Shown here piece by piece: positions 48,106 through 59,178 of a stretch of DNA of 64,000 bases (positions within the stretch are counted from its first letter, which is position 1; every line of letters begins with the position of its first letter). The notes under the pieces are model-generated. The model saw nothing but the letters and a program-made list of their open reading frames with translations. It did no database searches and had not been told where the DNA came from. Source of the stretch: Bidens hawaiensis (Eukaryota; Streptophyta; Magnoliopsida; Asterales; Asteraceae); the NCBI GenBank assembly GCA_021521415.1, contig JAIQDT010003763.1, forward strand, positions 124,001-188,000, given 5' to 3'. The position numbers and the translations under genes are program-made.

Positions 48106-49829
48106 GAAACCCAAGAATGATATATTTACATTCATATAAGGTGAAGTATTGCCAATTGCAGCCACAATTTTACGTCCTAGATTGTATTTAGTTTCAAGAA
48201 AATCTGAAATAAATAACTATTAATTGGACTAATTAAAAGGATTTATCTTTTGTTCATGATCATAAAACTTACACTCATGAAACTAAACTATTCCATATTA
48301 ACATGCCATAGCAAATGAGGCAAGCTTGTACTTGTTTCATTTCCTTTGTTTGGGTCCTTGGGGCAAATAAGTTTTCTACACACAAAGTAAACAAGTTATA
48401 TAACTTTGTCTAATTTGGTATATAATTGAAAATTTGGTAAAGAGATGAATTCAAAATGAATGAGTGAGGCGTGATAGAGCGTCGAGGTGATGTAGAATTA
48501 TTGAGTAGGCTCTCTGTCTTGAATTGTTATATTATGAACTGAACAAATCACATGCATATTAGTTGGTTACCAAAGTGACACAAATCACACAATGATCAAC
48601 TGAGCTGATGAAAACCTAATATCAAGAAAATTGCACATTCAAAACCCTAAATACGCATTTGTGCAAGTAAATTCAACTCTATCAAACTATGATAAGAAAG
48701 AAGCATGAAAAGTACTTTACCTCCTCCAGATTTTCTTCTTCGAAGAATCCAGATTCCTACATAAACAAACATTTTAAAGTTGAATCATACAAAATTTCAT
48801 TTGCAATATATCATTCCAATTCAGTATCAATCATACTATCTTAATGGTATACATCATATGAAATACAGTGAAAAAAGTGAAGTTGAGCAGGTGTAATTCA
48901 CCTGCTTAATTTGAGGCTTAAAGGTATGTAAATCTCTCTAAAACCCTAAACTCTCATTCTTATCTCTAAGCCTCCATACACTCTCAAAAATACACATAAA
49001 CACTTTCCTTTATCTCGGACAAAGATCCGGAGGAAAATACCCGAGCTTGTGGGTGTTAGAGCGCCGTGACGAGCAATACATACACCAATCTTAGATCGTG
49101 TTCGTGAAACCGATTCGTTTAAGGTACACTCTGTAACGAAAAACTTGTTCGGCTCGTTTAGTAATACTAGATCTATATACATGGTAAAAACGAATTAAAC
49201 ACAACGATTCTCATTGAAATTCGTTAACATCTGTGAGGATAATTAATCAAACATTGATTCGTATACTCGTATAGATCAAATGCATCATTAAAGCACGGTG
49301 TTTGGATTATTGGGGTTTGTAGGCGATGTGTATACGAGTCCAATGATACCAAACTCGTGTTGTTTCATCTTGATTTGAGGGTTAATTGTAGATATGGTGT
49401 ATGTTAAATGTTTTTGTTCATATCAATTTTGACTTTGACGACTGGAGTCAAAGATTGGATAATTCCATATACCCATTCGTTAGGATAAACGAATGGCTAA
49501 TCATTCGTTAAACAGTCATAACGAATAAGATACTTCGTGTGCTCTTGTAACAATGAGCCTCCCATCCTTCCTATAGAAGTCACGAATGACCTTATTCATT
49601 CGTCATCCATTCATTCTCCATAAGGAGACAACGAATGGAATCATTCGTTATAGATACATTCGTGTGCACCTGTAACGAATGAGCCTTTCATTCGTCTCAA
49701 AGAAAGCACTAATGGCCTTAGTCATTCGTTATGCACTCATTCGTCTCGTTAAGACTCAGATCAAGCCATTCGTTATAACGAATGGGATCATTCGTCATAA
49801 CGAATGGGATAGTGAATCGTGCTTACCCA

Positions 49830-49980
49830 GATTAAACTAATACTTAACTATTTAATGAGAATTGTTTTTTTTATGAAACTTTAGTAAAGGACCTTTAATT
49901 GAAATAACAATTTTCCAAGCTGACCTGGCAGCTCGACCCTAGCCAGGGGCTCTGCCCCTTAGACCCTGCTAGGGGCTGCC
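49830..49980. other. Spacer between the inverted-repeat element and T3
   Basis: 150 bp: 80 bp of AT-rich sequence, then a GC-rich block (49930-49980) with two related copies of CCAGGGGCTCTGCCCC/GCTAGGGGCTGCC. It directly abuts the T3 LTR. I cannot assign it. Confidence 0.4.
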
Positions 49981-52312
49981 TGTGACACTCGTCAATTTCA
50001 GGTTAACTCCGTTAATTCAAACTTAAGATCACACGAACTATAACGCATATCTCATTACATTTAAACTAGGGTTTAGATGACGCATGACAATCACTACACA
50101 AGTAGTCTTTCGGAATTTCACCGAAACACACACGAGTCGACTCAAACCGTTGGTGAACAAACAATAAACATTATAAACAAGTACTTGACGTAATTACGTG
50201 TTATATTCATATGTGATTCATGTTTGCATGTATAAAAATTATATTATGGATGAAAAAGAATAGTTTGTGCTAGGATTAAACTAAATAGAAATTGAGGGTG
50301 CAAGTTGTAACATGATTATTATTTAAACAAATCATTCACCCAACCCTAATCCCTTCCCCCCCCCCTCTCACGGCAGCCCCCATACCCCCTCTCCTCTTGT
50401 TCGACCCAAGACCACAAGCACACACACGCGCATACAAGTCGATTTCAAGCTTGATCGAATGATTAAGAAGCTAACTAGGTAAAATAAACACCTTATCTAA
50501 TCCATTCAATCAATTAATTGCATGATTAAATCTTTAATCATAAACCCTAAGTGCTAAATATGTTATTTGTTGATGAATTAGGGTTACATGCATGGTTAGT
50601 TCATAGGTTAATTGTATGTTGAGTTTTTGATGAAAACTGATGCTGGACAGATTCTTAAATTCGTGTTTAGATGACTGTAACTCGATGTTAATTACATGTT
50701 TTGATGTGGTTGTTGATTCTATAATATACTAGGTCGAGTCTAGTTTCTGAAAAGTCCGAGTTTGTAAATTTTGGACATATAAAAGTTTGTTTTTATTATT
50801 TTACATAACTGTTGTGCAAGGCTGATTTGGGAGACCTGCTGTTAGGCTGTTTTGCGACTAAGATATCTCATAAACTACAAGACCAAATGGGTTGGTTCCA
50901 CTTCTGGAAGAAAATACATTGAGTTAGGAACCTAACCCAATTGGTCTTGCATTAATTGCATTTGTCATTTAACGGGAATAAAAAATTACATTCTGTTGCG
51001 CATGATAATGATTGCTGTGTGTTTGCTGTGATATTTTGATCATTGTGATAAAACCATATGTGATAAAAATATAATAAAAATAGTTTTAGAAACCTAACTC
51101 ACGTGTTCTTCTGTGATGATTTTTGGTGATTTATTTGACATGTTAGAATTTATTAATAAGAGTAATCTTTTCGAGTGAAAATCTGCCTGGATAATTTAGC
51201 TGTTGTATTACTTGAATTGTCATGAAAAGTGCATAACCGATCGATGTTTGCTATGTTTTGACCAAATTGCCCTTGTGGGGGATAATTGCTAGTAATGTAC
51301 AATGTTAATACTTGACACTTAAGTAGTTGTTCACACATGTAACGTATCACCAATGTGTTTGTCGAGTCACACTTATTTCACAAACGAAACACGAAACGCA
51401 TCTCATGCATAAGTTGTATGTGTCGAGTCTAGGGACTCACTCGTAGTTTAAATACTTAGAAAATCTCATTTTTGTTGTTAGAGAACTAGTGAGGATAATC
51501 TGTGACGCACACCTCTCTCGGATTCTTTTTGATTTTCTTCGCAAACAGTGAGTTTCACGTCCCTTTATTACTCTTTTTAAACGCTTTTATTTGGGGGAGA
51601 TAACATACTCCAACGCTGTAGATTTTGTTTAGTTTTTATATATCACTTGTAAGGCTAAGTGGCAAACAAACCAACTAAAGTCCTTCATAACATCGAACCG
51701 GTTAATATTTGGATAATAGCGAGTCACTGTTGAGTAGTACTACTGGGTTTGACAAACCCCACCCAACTCTAAACTCGATGGTAGGCCGAGTGGGTGTAAT
51801 CTTGGCTAACACATTACCATGGTCGTGGTTGACATGGTGGCAAGGTAATTGATAAACAGTCAGCTTCGGTGTCGAACACTTAGTAATACATGCTTGATAG
51901 GTTAGCTACCTATTGGTATATAATTGACTTAACACTATCTGGTAACGCAAACGCAAACGCAAACACTTTATTTATATAAACCTGTGAACTCACCAACCCT
52001 GTGTTGACACTTTTAGTATGTTATTCTCAGGTAGCCGAGACGGGCGCGTAGTATAGGAACATGCATTCGCTAAACACCATCGCTTTGAAAACTTCTTTTA
52101 ATTTTTATCTTAATAACTTGGGTTTTTAAGTCGTCCTGTGTGGCGCAAACTTTTTGGTTTACAATTTACGCTTCCGCATTTCATTTAAGACTTAATGTCT
52201 TGTTGGTTTGAAAACTCTAAACATGGTGTTTGATTATAACTAATGATTCTGATCCTGTTAATTCACACCCTCTGACGGTAAAACTCCGTTAGTGGATTTT
52301 GAGGGTCTGACA
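49981..52312 (+). repeat. Gypsy T3 5' LTR (2332 bp)
   Basis: Direct repeat of 59179-61259. It starts TGTGACACTCGTC and ends GGGTCTGACA, followed by a PBS. Compared with the right copy it has many small differences, including a 14-base insertion near 59216-59230 in the right copy, so T3 is much older than T1. A run of about 11 C at 50358 is variable between the LTRs. Confidence 0.92.
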
Positions 52313-52315
52313 GAT

Positions 52316-52327
52316 TGGTATCAGAGC
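52316..52327 (+). other. T3 primer-binding site
   Basis: TGGTATCAGAGC, initiator-Met type, four bases after the LTR end. Confidence 0.93.
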
Positions 52328-52507
52328 CATTGGTTATAGCGAACTAGAAATGCATTCATACTAGACTATAACCGCAACGACCCATTAGTTATAATTTTAC
52401 GCACTGCATATATAAATGTGTATTATATATTTAGTTATTCATTTTCTTTATCTCTTTACCTCATTCACTCATACGCGCGTAACCCATACACGACGTATCC
52501 TGTAAGG

Positions 52508-55056
52508 ATGTCGACGCCATCATCATCATCCGACCCGGTGTCCCATGCCCTTGGAAAGGAACCGCAGCTACCCGACTCATCACCACCTCGAGTAGTCCCG
52601 ACACTAGCAGCCCCTGCACCGAAGAGACATCGCCTATCTGGAGACATGTACGAAGACAACGTTAGCTGGAGTTGGTACCCGAGTTTGATCCAGCGTATGG
52701 TTTACCGTGAGCAAGTTCCCACATTACCTCACCCGGGCTGTCCTATGTCCTTCAGCACACTACCACCCATAACCGAACCAATGGAGCGTGCTTTCATAGC
52801 TCTCGCCTCCTGTTTAGAGCGTGAAGTTGACATTATGTACTCGACGAGAGTGAATGTTACTAGATTGATATGGGATGGAGCAAAGGCTAGGAAGAGAATT
52901 TCCCACCTGATTGAAGCCATGAAGGAAGTTCAGGACGCTCATGTTCAGCTAATGAAACTAGTGATCAAGATGCAATCAGAGATGATAGACTTGCAAGAAG
53001 AAGTCAGAGACGCAAGAGGCCATGCAGCGGTAGCTCTAGCTCGTTGCGCAACACTAGAGGCAAAGATTTCTCCGAACGCAGCAGAACCGGGGGCAAAGCC
53101 AGTGTCTGTATCTTCAAGAATTACCTGGACTGTAAACCCAATTCGTTTAAGGGCACTAAGGGATCCATAGGTTTCCTTCGTTGGGCCGAGAAGGCAGAGT
53201 CTGCCTTTGAGATGTGCAACTGTCCACCAGCCAGTAGGGCCAAGTTTGCTGCTGGAACATTGCAAGATTTTTCTCCCACCTAGTGGAACTCTAATGTGCA
53301 AATTCTTGTGTTGGAATTGGCAAATGCTCTGAACTGGGAGGAATTCAAGAACATGATGCGGGAGAGAGGAAATCGCGAAGTTGGAGTCGGAATTTTGGGC
53401 GCTGAAAATGGTGGGTTCCGAGATTGAAGCCTACACCACCCGTTCTCATGAGCTAGCAGTGATGTGCCCGCGGACGGTTGACCCGCCGAGTAAGAGAATC
53501 GAGATGTATATCGATGGTTTGGTACCCCAGGTTCAGGGTATGGTGACGTCTTCCAAACCGGCTACGATTCAACAAGCAATCCGAATAGCCCACAAACTGA
53601 TGGACCAAGCAGTGGCACAAGGTGCGTTACCACCTAGAGGTTCCACCTCTAAAACCCGTGATAACTCAAGCACTGAAAACAACATCAATAACTTTGGTAA
53701 TGGAAAGAGGAAATTTGACAACACCAGGTCCTCATCATCGAACCCCCCACAGCAACAACACCACCGTAAACCCGAACTCGCTCGGAACTTCAATAATCAG
53801 GGTTCCAACAATAACAACAACGGTGGCGGACAGGGTTCGAGTGGCTATGCTGGAAAGTACCCGAAATGCAACAAGTGCAACTATCACCATGCTGGCCCAT
53901 GCGACCGTATCAAGTGTCTGCGATGCGGTAAAATGGGTCATCAGGCCAAGGACTGTAGGGGAGACCTAGCTGCTAAGGGTGCTCCTAAACAGCCTGCGGC
54001 GACTAAAGGGTGCTTTGAGTGTGGTCAAGAGGTCACTTCAGGAAGGATTGTCCCAAACTGAAGCAGAATGAGAACAATGGAGGCAACAACAGTGGCGGAA
54101 GAAGTGGTAAATGTAGAGCTTTCGCCATTGGGTCAGGCCAGGTCCGCAACGATCCGAATGTGGTTATCGGTAAGTTTCCTGTGAACAACTGTTTTGCTTC
54201 TATTTGGTTGACACTGGAGCTGATAGGAGTTTTGTATCGAAAGTCTTTAGTAAACTCTTAGACTTAACTCCAACCCCATTAGATGCTAAGTTTCCTGTTG
54301 AATTAGCTGACGGTAAGTCTATAGAAACAACTCATGTACTAGCGGGATGTAAGTTGAAACTGTCGGGTCATACCTTCGATATCAATCTCATACCCTTTAC
54401 ACTTGGTAGTTTCGACGTCGTTGTCGGCATGGACTGGCTATCTGAGAATAGAGCTGAGATTATATGTCATGACAAGATAGTCCACATCACTACCTCTTCC
54501 GGCGAAATCATCTCGATACAGGGCGAGAAGAGCGGCATGACTACAAGCGTCATCACCCTCATGAAGGCGCAGAAATATTTACGAAAGGGTTATCCAGCAA
54601 TTTTAGCTCATATTATCGAGAAAACCCGCGGAGGAGAAGCGAATCGAAGACATACCGATTGTGCGAGATTTTCCGGAAGTCATCCCGGAGGATTTACCTG
54701 GACTCCCACCTATTTGACAAGTCGAGTTCCAAATCGAATTAGCCCCCGGTGCTGCACCCATAGCACGAGCCCCATATCGGCTCGCACCGGCGGAGCTTCA
54801 GGAGTTGTCCACTCAACTATAAGACTTGTTGGATAAAGGTTTCATCCGACCCAGCTCATCACCATGGGGAGCCCCTGTCTTATTTGTTCGAAAGAAGGAC
54901 GGGACTTTCCGCCTGTGCATTGACTATCGGGAGCTTAACAAGGTAACGATCAAGAACCGTTATCCCCTACCCCAAATTGATGATCTGTTCAACCAGCTTC
55001 AAGGATCAAGTTACTACTCGAAGATTGATCTGAGATCTGGTTACCACCAATTAAGA
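52508..55056 (+). pseudogene. T3 gag, protease and start of reverse transcriptase (broken)
   Basis: Gag most likely starts at 52508 (MSTPSSSSDPVSH), the Met after the leader. Residues 100-190 form a long helix-rich segment. Frame shifts near 53110 (the capsid part continues as ASVCIFKNYLDCKPNSF in another frame) and again before 53381 where some sequence is missing. 53381-54061 holds the gag end and zinc motifs (CNKCNYHHAGPC, CLRCGKMGHQAKDC). A shift near 54030 leads to the last knuckle and 54204-54620 gives the protease ([21 protein letters not shown]). Another shift precedes RT at 54826-55056 ([55 protein letters not shown]). RT stops before its active site because foreign sequence begins at 55057. 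Same family type as T1. Confidence 0.88.
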
Positions 55057-55076
55057 GTGCAAGGCTGATTTGGGAG
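55057..55076 (+). other. 20-bp T3-LTR sequence at the RT/Copia D junction
   Basis: GTGCAAGGCTGATTTGGGAG at the exact breakpoint is identical to 50814-50833 and 60028-60047 inside the T3 LTRs. The bases on either side are unrelated to the LTR. It looks like templated filler or a recombination footprint from when Copia D sequence replaced the middle of T3 pol. Confidence 0.8.
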
Positions 55077-55080
55077 TTAT

Positions 55081-55114
55081 CATAACTTCTCTCATGGTAA
55101 CGGGCGAAGTTATG
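55081..55114 (+). repeat. Hairpin upstream of the Copia D dORF
   Basis: CATAACTTC (55081-55089) and GAAGTTATG (55106-55114) pair perfectly over nine bases around a 16-base loop containing GGGC. The GGCGAAGTT element recurs in the hairpins of the D LTR (58266-58344). Confidence 0.65.
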
Positions 55115-55158
55115 ATCTGCTTTGTCGTTATCTAACTTAGACCGTCTGTTGTGCAGAT

Positions 55159-58100
55159 ATGGCAGCTGTAGCAGGAGCTGGGGGTGCTGGTGGTGACGAA
55201 GGTGGTGATAACAATCGTCAATTCTTTCCGGGGAACAATATGTACATCACACTGGATCCGGATGCTAGCGGTGTTGATGATTATCGCGAGATCATCTCTT
55301 TCCTTATTCGCTCACGTATCTTCCACGCTATTACTACAACTCTACCCATTTCTCTACCGAACATTGAAGACTTCTGGCAAACGGTAGAATATGATTGTAG
55401 AGTTGAGCCTCCGGTCATGCGCACCACAGTTAAAAATCAGGTGGTGCAATTCTCATCAGAACAGATAAGGGTCGCCTTGCAGTTCGGGACTGAAACTAGA
55501 GATGATCCTACAAACTTTACTGCTCCATTCCGAGATGGTGCATTTTTACGAATGGGCTATTCTGGTCCATTGGGTGACACTCAGAGGCGTAAGGGATTTT
55601 TGTTGGATCAATGGCGTTTTCTGATACACGTGATGATTGTGTGCATGTCGGGTCGTAAGGCTGGTACGGACGGTATAGGTGCGACGATGCAATCGGCAAT
55701 GACAGCACTGACTTACAACAAGCCTACAGCTTCAGTCAGATGGTGTTTTATGAAATAGATCGTCAGAGGCGTGCGGTCGCTCGTGAAAGATTTTTGATGT
55801 ATCCCAGATTCTTACAGATGATCTTAAATCATGTTGCTCCTACGTTACCTCAACGCCGTCCCATTCGATATGTAGAAAGTGTGAGCAAGAGAATATTTGC
55901 GCAATGCAGGTCGTCGAGTGCTCGAAGTAAACCAGAGCTTCGTCCACGGCATACTCCGTTATTTGGGTATTTGAAAAACCCTGCGTATTTTGCTCCTCGT
56001 GGAGACGAGTTTCGGAACCCGGCACCGCAACAGGCTGATGTTCCCCAACCACCACCTGTAGTACAGCAAGCATTGCCTGCTGCTCCTGTTGTGGCACCGG
56101 AGGAACAGGTTGACCTTGAAGCTGCTTTTGGTGGTCAAGGGTTCTTTGATATGGAGTGAGTTGATCCTCCTGCAGAGATTCAAGTCTCAGTCGAAGAGGT
56201 TTCTGGTGTAACTGTATCGATGGTAGCTACGTCTGTAGCTGATTCTGAGAGAACCGACTCTGACTCCTCCGCCGATGATATTGCTGAAGCAAGACAGATT
56301 ATGGTCACTCAGGAAAGATTACATGGTAAAAGAAAGAAAGCTTCGGATGACAGTGAATCTGACTTTGAGGAGGAGTTAGATCGTTTGATTCGTAGATCGA
56401 AAAGGGTCAGAACGGGTGAAGGCTCGGGAGCTGGTGAAAGCTCAAGGATGGTTCGTTTCTCTCCACCCGCGTTATCTGGTATGACCATGGTCCCTGCATC
56501 GATGACTGTGACAGGACCGATCACCTCGGGTGTTCCCGTGTTAACTACATCATCTTCTTTTGGCATTCCACCTACCACATTTCAGTTTTCGGCTCCAGAA
56601 ATTGTTTCCTTTCCACCTCCTACTCTTACTCCATCGGAAGTTGTTGCAAGATTTGTTGAGTCGACTTTGGTTGCCACTGCGGGGTTATCTGTTACAATAC
56701 CACCCGCGGTTACTTTTCAGCCTGTTTCTGATATTCCGGCTACCTTGGGAATCCCTCCACCTTATGCTCAAGACATCTCTCATATGAGGTTTGATTTTGA
56801 TGCTACTTTATCTGACTCAGAAAGGATAGCAGCTCTTGAAAGGGTCGTGGCAGAACAGTCAAGAATCAATCTGATCCAGACTCACGCTATCCAGTGCCTT
56901 GTTGCAGAAAATCAGATTCAGTCGTCCCTCCTTGTTGAGCACGGTAAACTTTTTGATGCTTTAAAACAGTTCTTAGCATCTCAGGGGGAGACGAGCTGCA
57001 AGGGCGATGAGTTGAGAACGAAGAAGAGAAATGATAGAGACAATGATCCCAATGCATCGAAAGGTGCAGGTGGTGAGTTGCCAAGAACTGACCAAACTCT
57101 TGGGATTTCCACATCTCAGGGGGAGTCAATTGGTACAGCAGGTGGATCAGGGGGTGATGATGTGGTGGTAGTGGATGAAGAGGAGATATTGGATGATGAT
57201 ATTGTAGGTGATGACGATGTATTACCGGTTGAGGAAATTGAAAAGATAGGAGCTGAGATTGTGATTGACAGTGAGATTGAAGAGGGAGAGATTGTGGAGG
57301 ATAATGTAGAACATGAAATGCCAGAAGTTGATAAGGCAAATGTGGGTCAAGATATGGGAAGTGATGAGACTGAATGGGAAGAGCAGCCGAGATTGAAACA
57401 AGGCTACGCTCAATGGTTCGTAAAGACAAAGAAGCCAGCGGTTCCAACTATGTTTAAAAAGAGTTACAATATCAAAGGATATGCTGAATCGAAGAAGGGT
57501 ATTATATGTTGGTTGTATGATTAGCAGTTAAGACTATTTGTGATTAAACGTTACGATGGGATTCAGTACTTTTAAAGGTTGTTGAGGTCCTTGAATACCT
57601 TGCCGGAGTGTGAGGTGAAAGATTTGGCCAAGTTAGGGTTGATTAATAGAAGTGACGATAATATGGCCAGAATTATCGGGAAGATTGTGTGGAAAGAAAG
57701 TATAAAAGAGAAAAAGTTCGAGTTGTTAAAGCCGCATAAAGGAAAGCTGGTTGAAGATAAAGACAGAGGAATGCGAGCTGATGGCAAACCTTGGATGGTA
57801 ATGAAATATAAGCCGATCCGGTGTTTGAAAGAAGTGCCGATGAAACAAATGCCCAAGGATGTCTTAAAGAATCTAAAGTGGTGGTATGTTGAAAGTCAAA
57901 CAGCTGAAGCGGTTATGGAGGATGAAGATGAACAAGAGGTTCTGAGAGTGTATGATCCTATGCACTTGGTAAATTTGTCTCAAGCTGACTTGCAGGTGCT
58001 AGACAAGAAAAAGATATTTTATATTCCGGCATGGAAAGATGAAGCCAAGAAATATCAGAGAGTGGTTTCTGTTTGTGTCAGAGAAGGCGTTCATGCTTGA
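55159..58100 (+). pseudogene. Copia D downstream ORF (dORF), homologue of 28604-31082
   Basis: Starts at 55159 (MAAVAGAGGAGGDEGG). The N-terminal domain includes VDDYREIISFLIRSRIFHAI, WRFLIHVMIVCMSGRKAGTD (about residue 151) and, after a frameshift near 55735, RERFLMYPRFLQMI. A Pro/Gln/Val linker runs to a TGA at 56157-56159, after which the frame continues: an acidic Ser/Asp/Glu region, basic RRSKRVR (nuclear-signal-like, near 56390), Pro/Thr-rich sequence, a helix-rich segment (ALERVVAEQSRINLIQTHAI, 56840-56900) and a very acidic stretch (57130-57320). The C-terminal domain (57400-58100) contains VLKNLKWWYV and LRVYDPMHLV, matching DNMRFWIF and YKFFDPRDLL of the C copy. Stops at 57522 and near 57570 break it. 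ATG is preceded by TCTGTTGTGCAG, a possible 3' splice site. The undamaged length would be about 980 residues. Function unknown. Domain order is shared with C although sequence identity is low. Confidence 0.75.
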
Positions 58101-58180
58101 AGACGGGTGACACGAGATTTTTGGGATTACAAGACACGTGGTTAAAGATAGATATATAAAGCTACTGCCAAGGGGGAGTC

Positions 58181-58590
58181 TGTTGGTGCATGATGTCAAA
58201 AGTTCAGTATCTAGTGTCTGTAATCGCGTTGGTTTTGTTTTGTTTTGGTTTAAATAGGTTGTCTCACAAGTTCGCCTGTTATAAGCGAACTTGTGGACAA
58301 GCGAAGTTAATGACAACTTCGCCTAGTCTGTTAGGCGAAGTTGTTGTAGCATATATATTCATGTGTTACGGCTTGTTAAAAAAAAATTTTCAGAACTTGT
58401 AATTGTGATTGAACATCACGTGTTGAAGGGTTGCAATACAACGTGTCTTTTGAGTATTGTAACGTGTGTTCGTGTTTGGTATTAACGTAGTTTACATCTT
58501 ACGCTCGTATCGTCTTACGTAGGGATTCCGCACCTACGTAGTACGAGATACTTCCGTGTAGATCCGGCTGGGAACCTACAATCCGAAACC
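58181..58590 (+). repeat. Copia D 3' LTR with two perfect hairpins
   Basis: Starts TGTTGGTGCATGATG directly after the polypurine tract. 58266-58294 is a hairpin with a 10-bp perfect stem (ACAAGTTCGC/GCGAACTTGT). 58313-58344 has a 13-bp perfect stem (ACAACTTCGCCTA/TAGGCGAAGTTGT) with loop GTCTGT. CATATATATTC follows as a TATA candidate (about 58351). The end near 58590 (GAAACCGCA) is approximate, set by where T3 integrase sequence resumes. Confidence 0.7.
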
Positions 58591-58591
58591 G

Positions 58592-59138
58592 CATGGCAGC
58601 AGCACGAGATCGTCAAAAGAGTTACGCCGACAAGCGCCGATAACCTCTGGAATTCCAAGTGAACGACCAAGTTTTACTCAAAGTCTCACCTTGGAAAGGT
58701 GTAGTCCGCTTTGGAAAGCGAAACAAACTCAACCCACGATACGTTGGCCCATACCGGATAACGGAACGCGTTGGTCCGGTAGCATACCGATTGGATTTAC
58801 CAACAGAACTCAGTGGCGTACATAACGTTTTCCATGTATCCAACTTAAAGAAATGCCTTTCTGACGAAACCCAAGCAGTTCCTTTGGGCGAGTTGCAAGT
58901 TGATGAACAGTTACGCTTCATCGAAGAACTAGTCGAAGTTTTGGATTGGAAAACCAAAACACTCAAACACACCAAGATTCCCATCATTAAAGTTCGTTGG
59001 AACTCGAGACGTGGACCAGAGTTCACATGGGAATGCGAGGATCAAATGATGAAAAAGTATCCTCACCTTTTCGAAGGGTTGACCAAGCACCGAAAACCGC
59101 GAAAGCCGACAAACCGTCAGAATACACCAGAGGTATGA
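58592..59138 (+). pseudogene. T3 integrase C-terminus and chromodomain-like tail
   Basis: T3 coding resumes with [16 protein letters not shown], has a TAA (in CGATAACCT near 58640), then reads [42 protein letters not shown] and the tail IKVRWNSRRGPEFTWECED to the stop at 59138. This matches the T1 C-terminus closely, so T3 is Tekay-like. The RT active site, RNase H and the integrase core are absent, having been replaced by Copia D. Confidence 0.9.
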
Positions 59139-59178
59139 ATTAAATTTCGAGACGAAATTTCTTTCAACATGGGAATGA
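59139..59178 (+). other. T3 3' end before the LTR
   Basis: Contains TTCGAGACGAAATTTC, the usual Tekay box, and CATGGGAATGA as a degraded polypurine tract next to the LTR. Confidence 0.7.

Larger units (their letters stand above)
45136..48910. other. Interior of the inverted-repeat element
   Basis: AT-rich sequence with no ORF above about 70 codons that I can recognise. It includes three short segments resembling Helitron 3' ends (about 46914-46942, 47369-47400, 47695-47725), a 2x61 bp tandem duplication (47984-48105), two possible minus-strand exons (48130-48203, 48721-48756) and a short palindrome (48886-48906). Confidence 0.5.
44266..49829. mobile_element. DNA transposon with ~0.9 kb terminal inverted repeats, non-autonomous, possibly Mutator-like
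   Basis: 44266-45135 and 48911-49829 are inverted copies of each other over almost their full length. Shared blocks include CAAATCTTGATGAAA versus CAAATCAAGATGAAA, TGGTATCATTGGACTCGT-type, AACGAGCC(A/G)AAC, GAACACGATCTA and TTTTCCTCCGGATCTT. Long inverted repeats of this size are typical of MULEs and fold-back elements. The ends, next to the T2 LTR on the left and near 49829 on the right, are approximate, and I could not find a target duplication. The 3.8 kb interior has no transposase ORF. It contains possible Helitron 3' ends, a 61-bp tandem duplication and exon-like segments. Confidence 0.8.
55077..58590 (+). mobile_element. Copia D: 3' terminal fragment (dORF, polypurine tract, 3' LTR) inside T3
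   Basis: The fragment consists of a short leader, the dORF (55159-58100), a polypurine tract (GCCAAGGGGGAGTC, 58167-58180) and an LTR starting TGTTGGTGC at 58181 and ending near 58590. T3 integrase coding resumes at about 58592. There is no D gag or pol and no second D LTR, so it did not arrive by ordinary integration as seen here. Recombination or template switching is more likely. Confidence 0.75.

Noticed and set aside
49930..49980. GC-rich GGGGCTCTGCCCC block as possible organelle-derived DNA
   Set aside because: Only about 50 bp and internally repeated, with no organelle gene sequence visible. A diverged repeat fragment is as likely.
56380..56410. RRSKRVR in the Copia D dORF as proof of nuclear localisation
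   Set aside because: A single basic cluster in a low-complexity region is weak evidence, and the C homologue has no clear equivalent.
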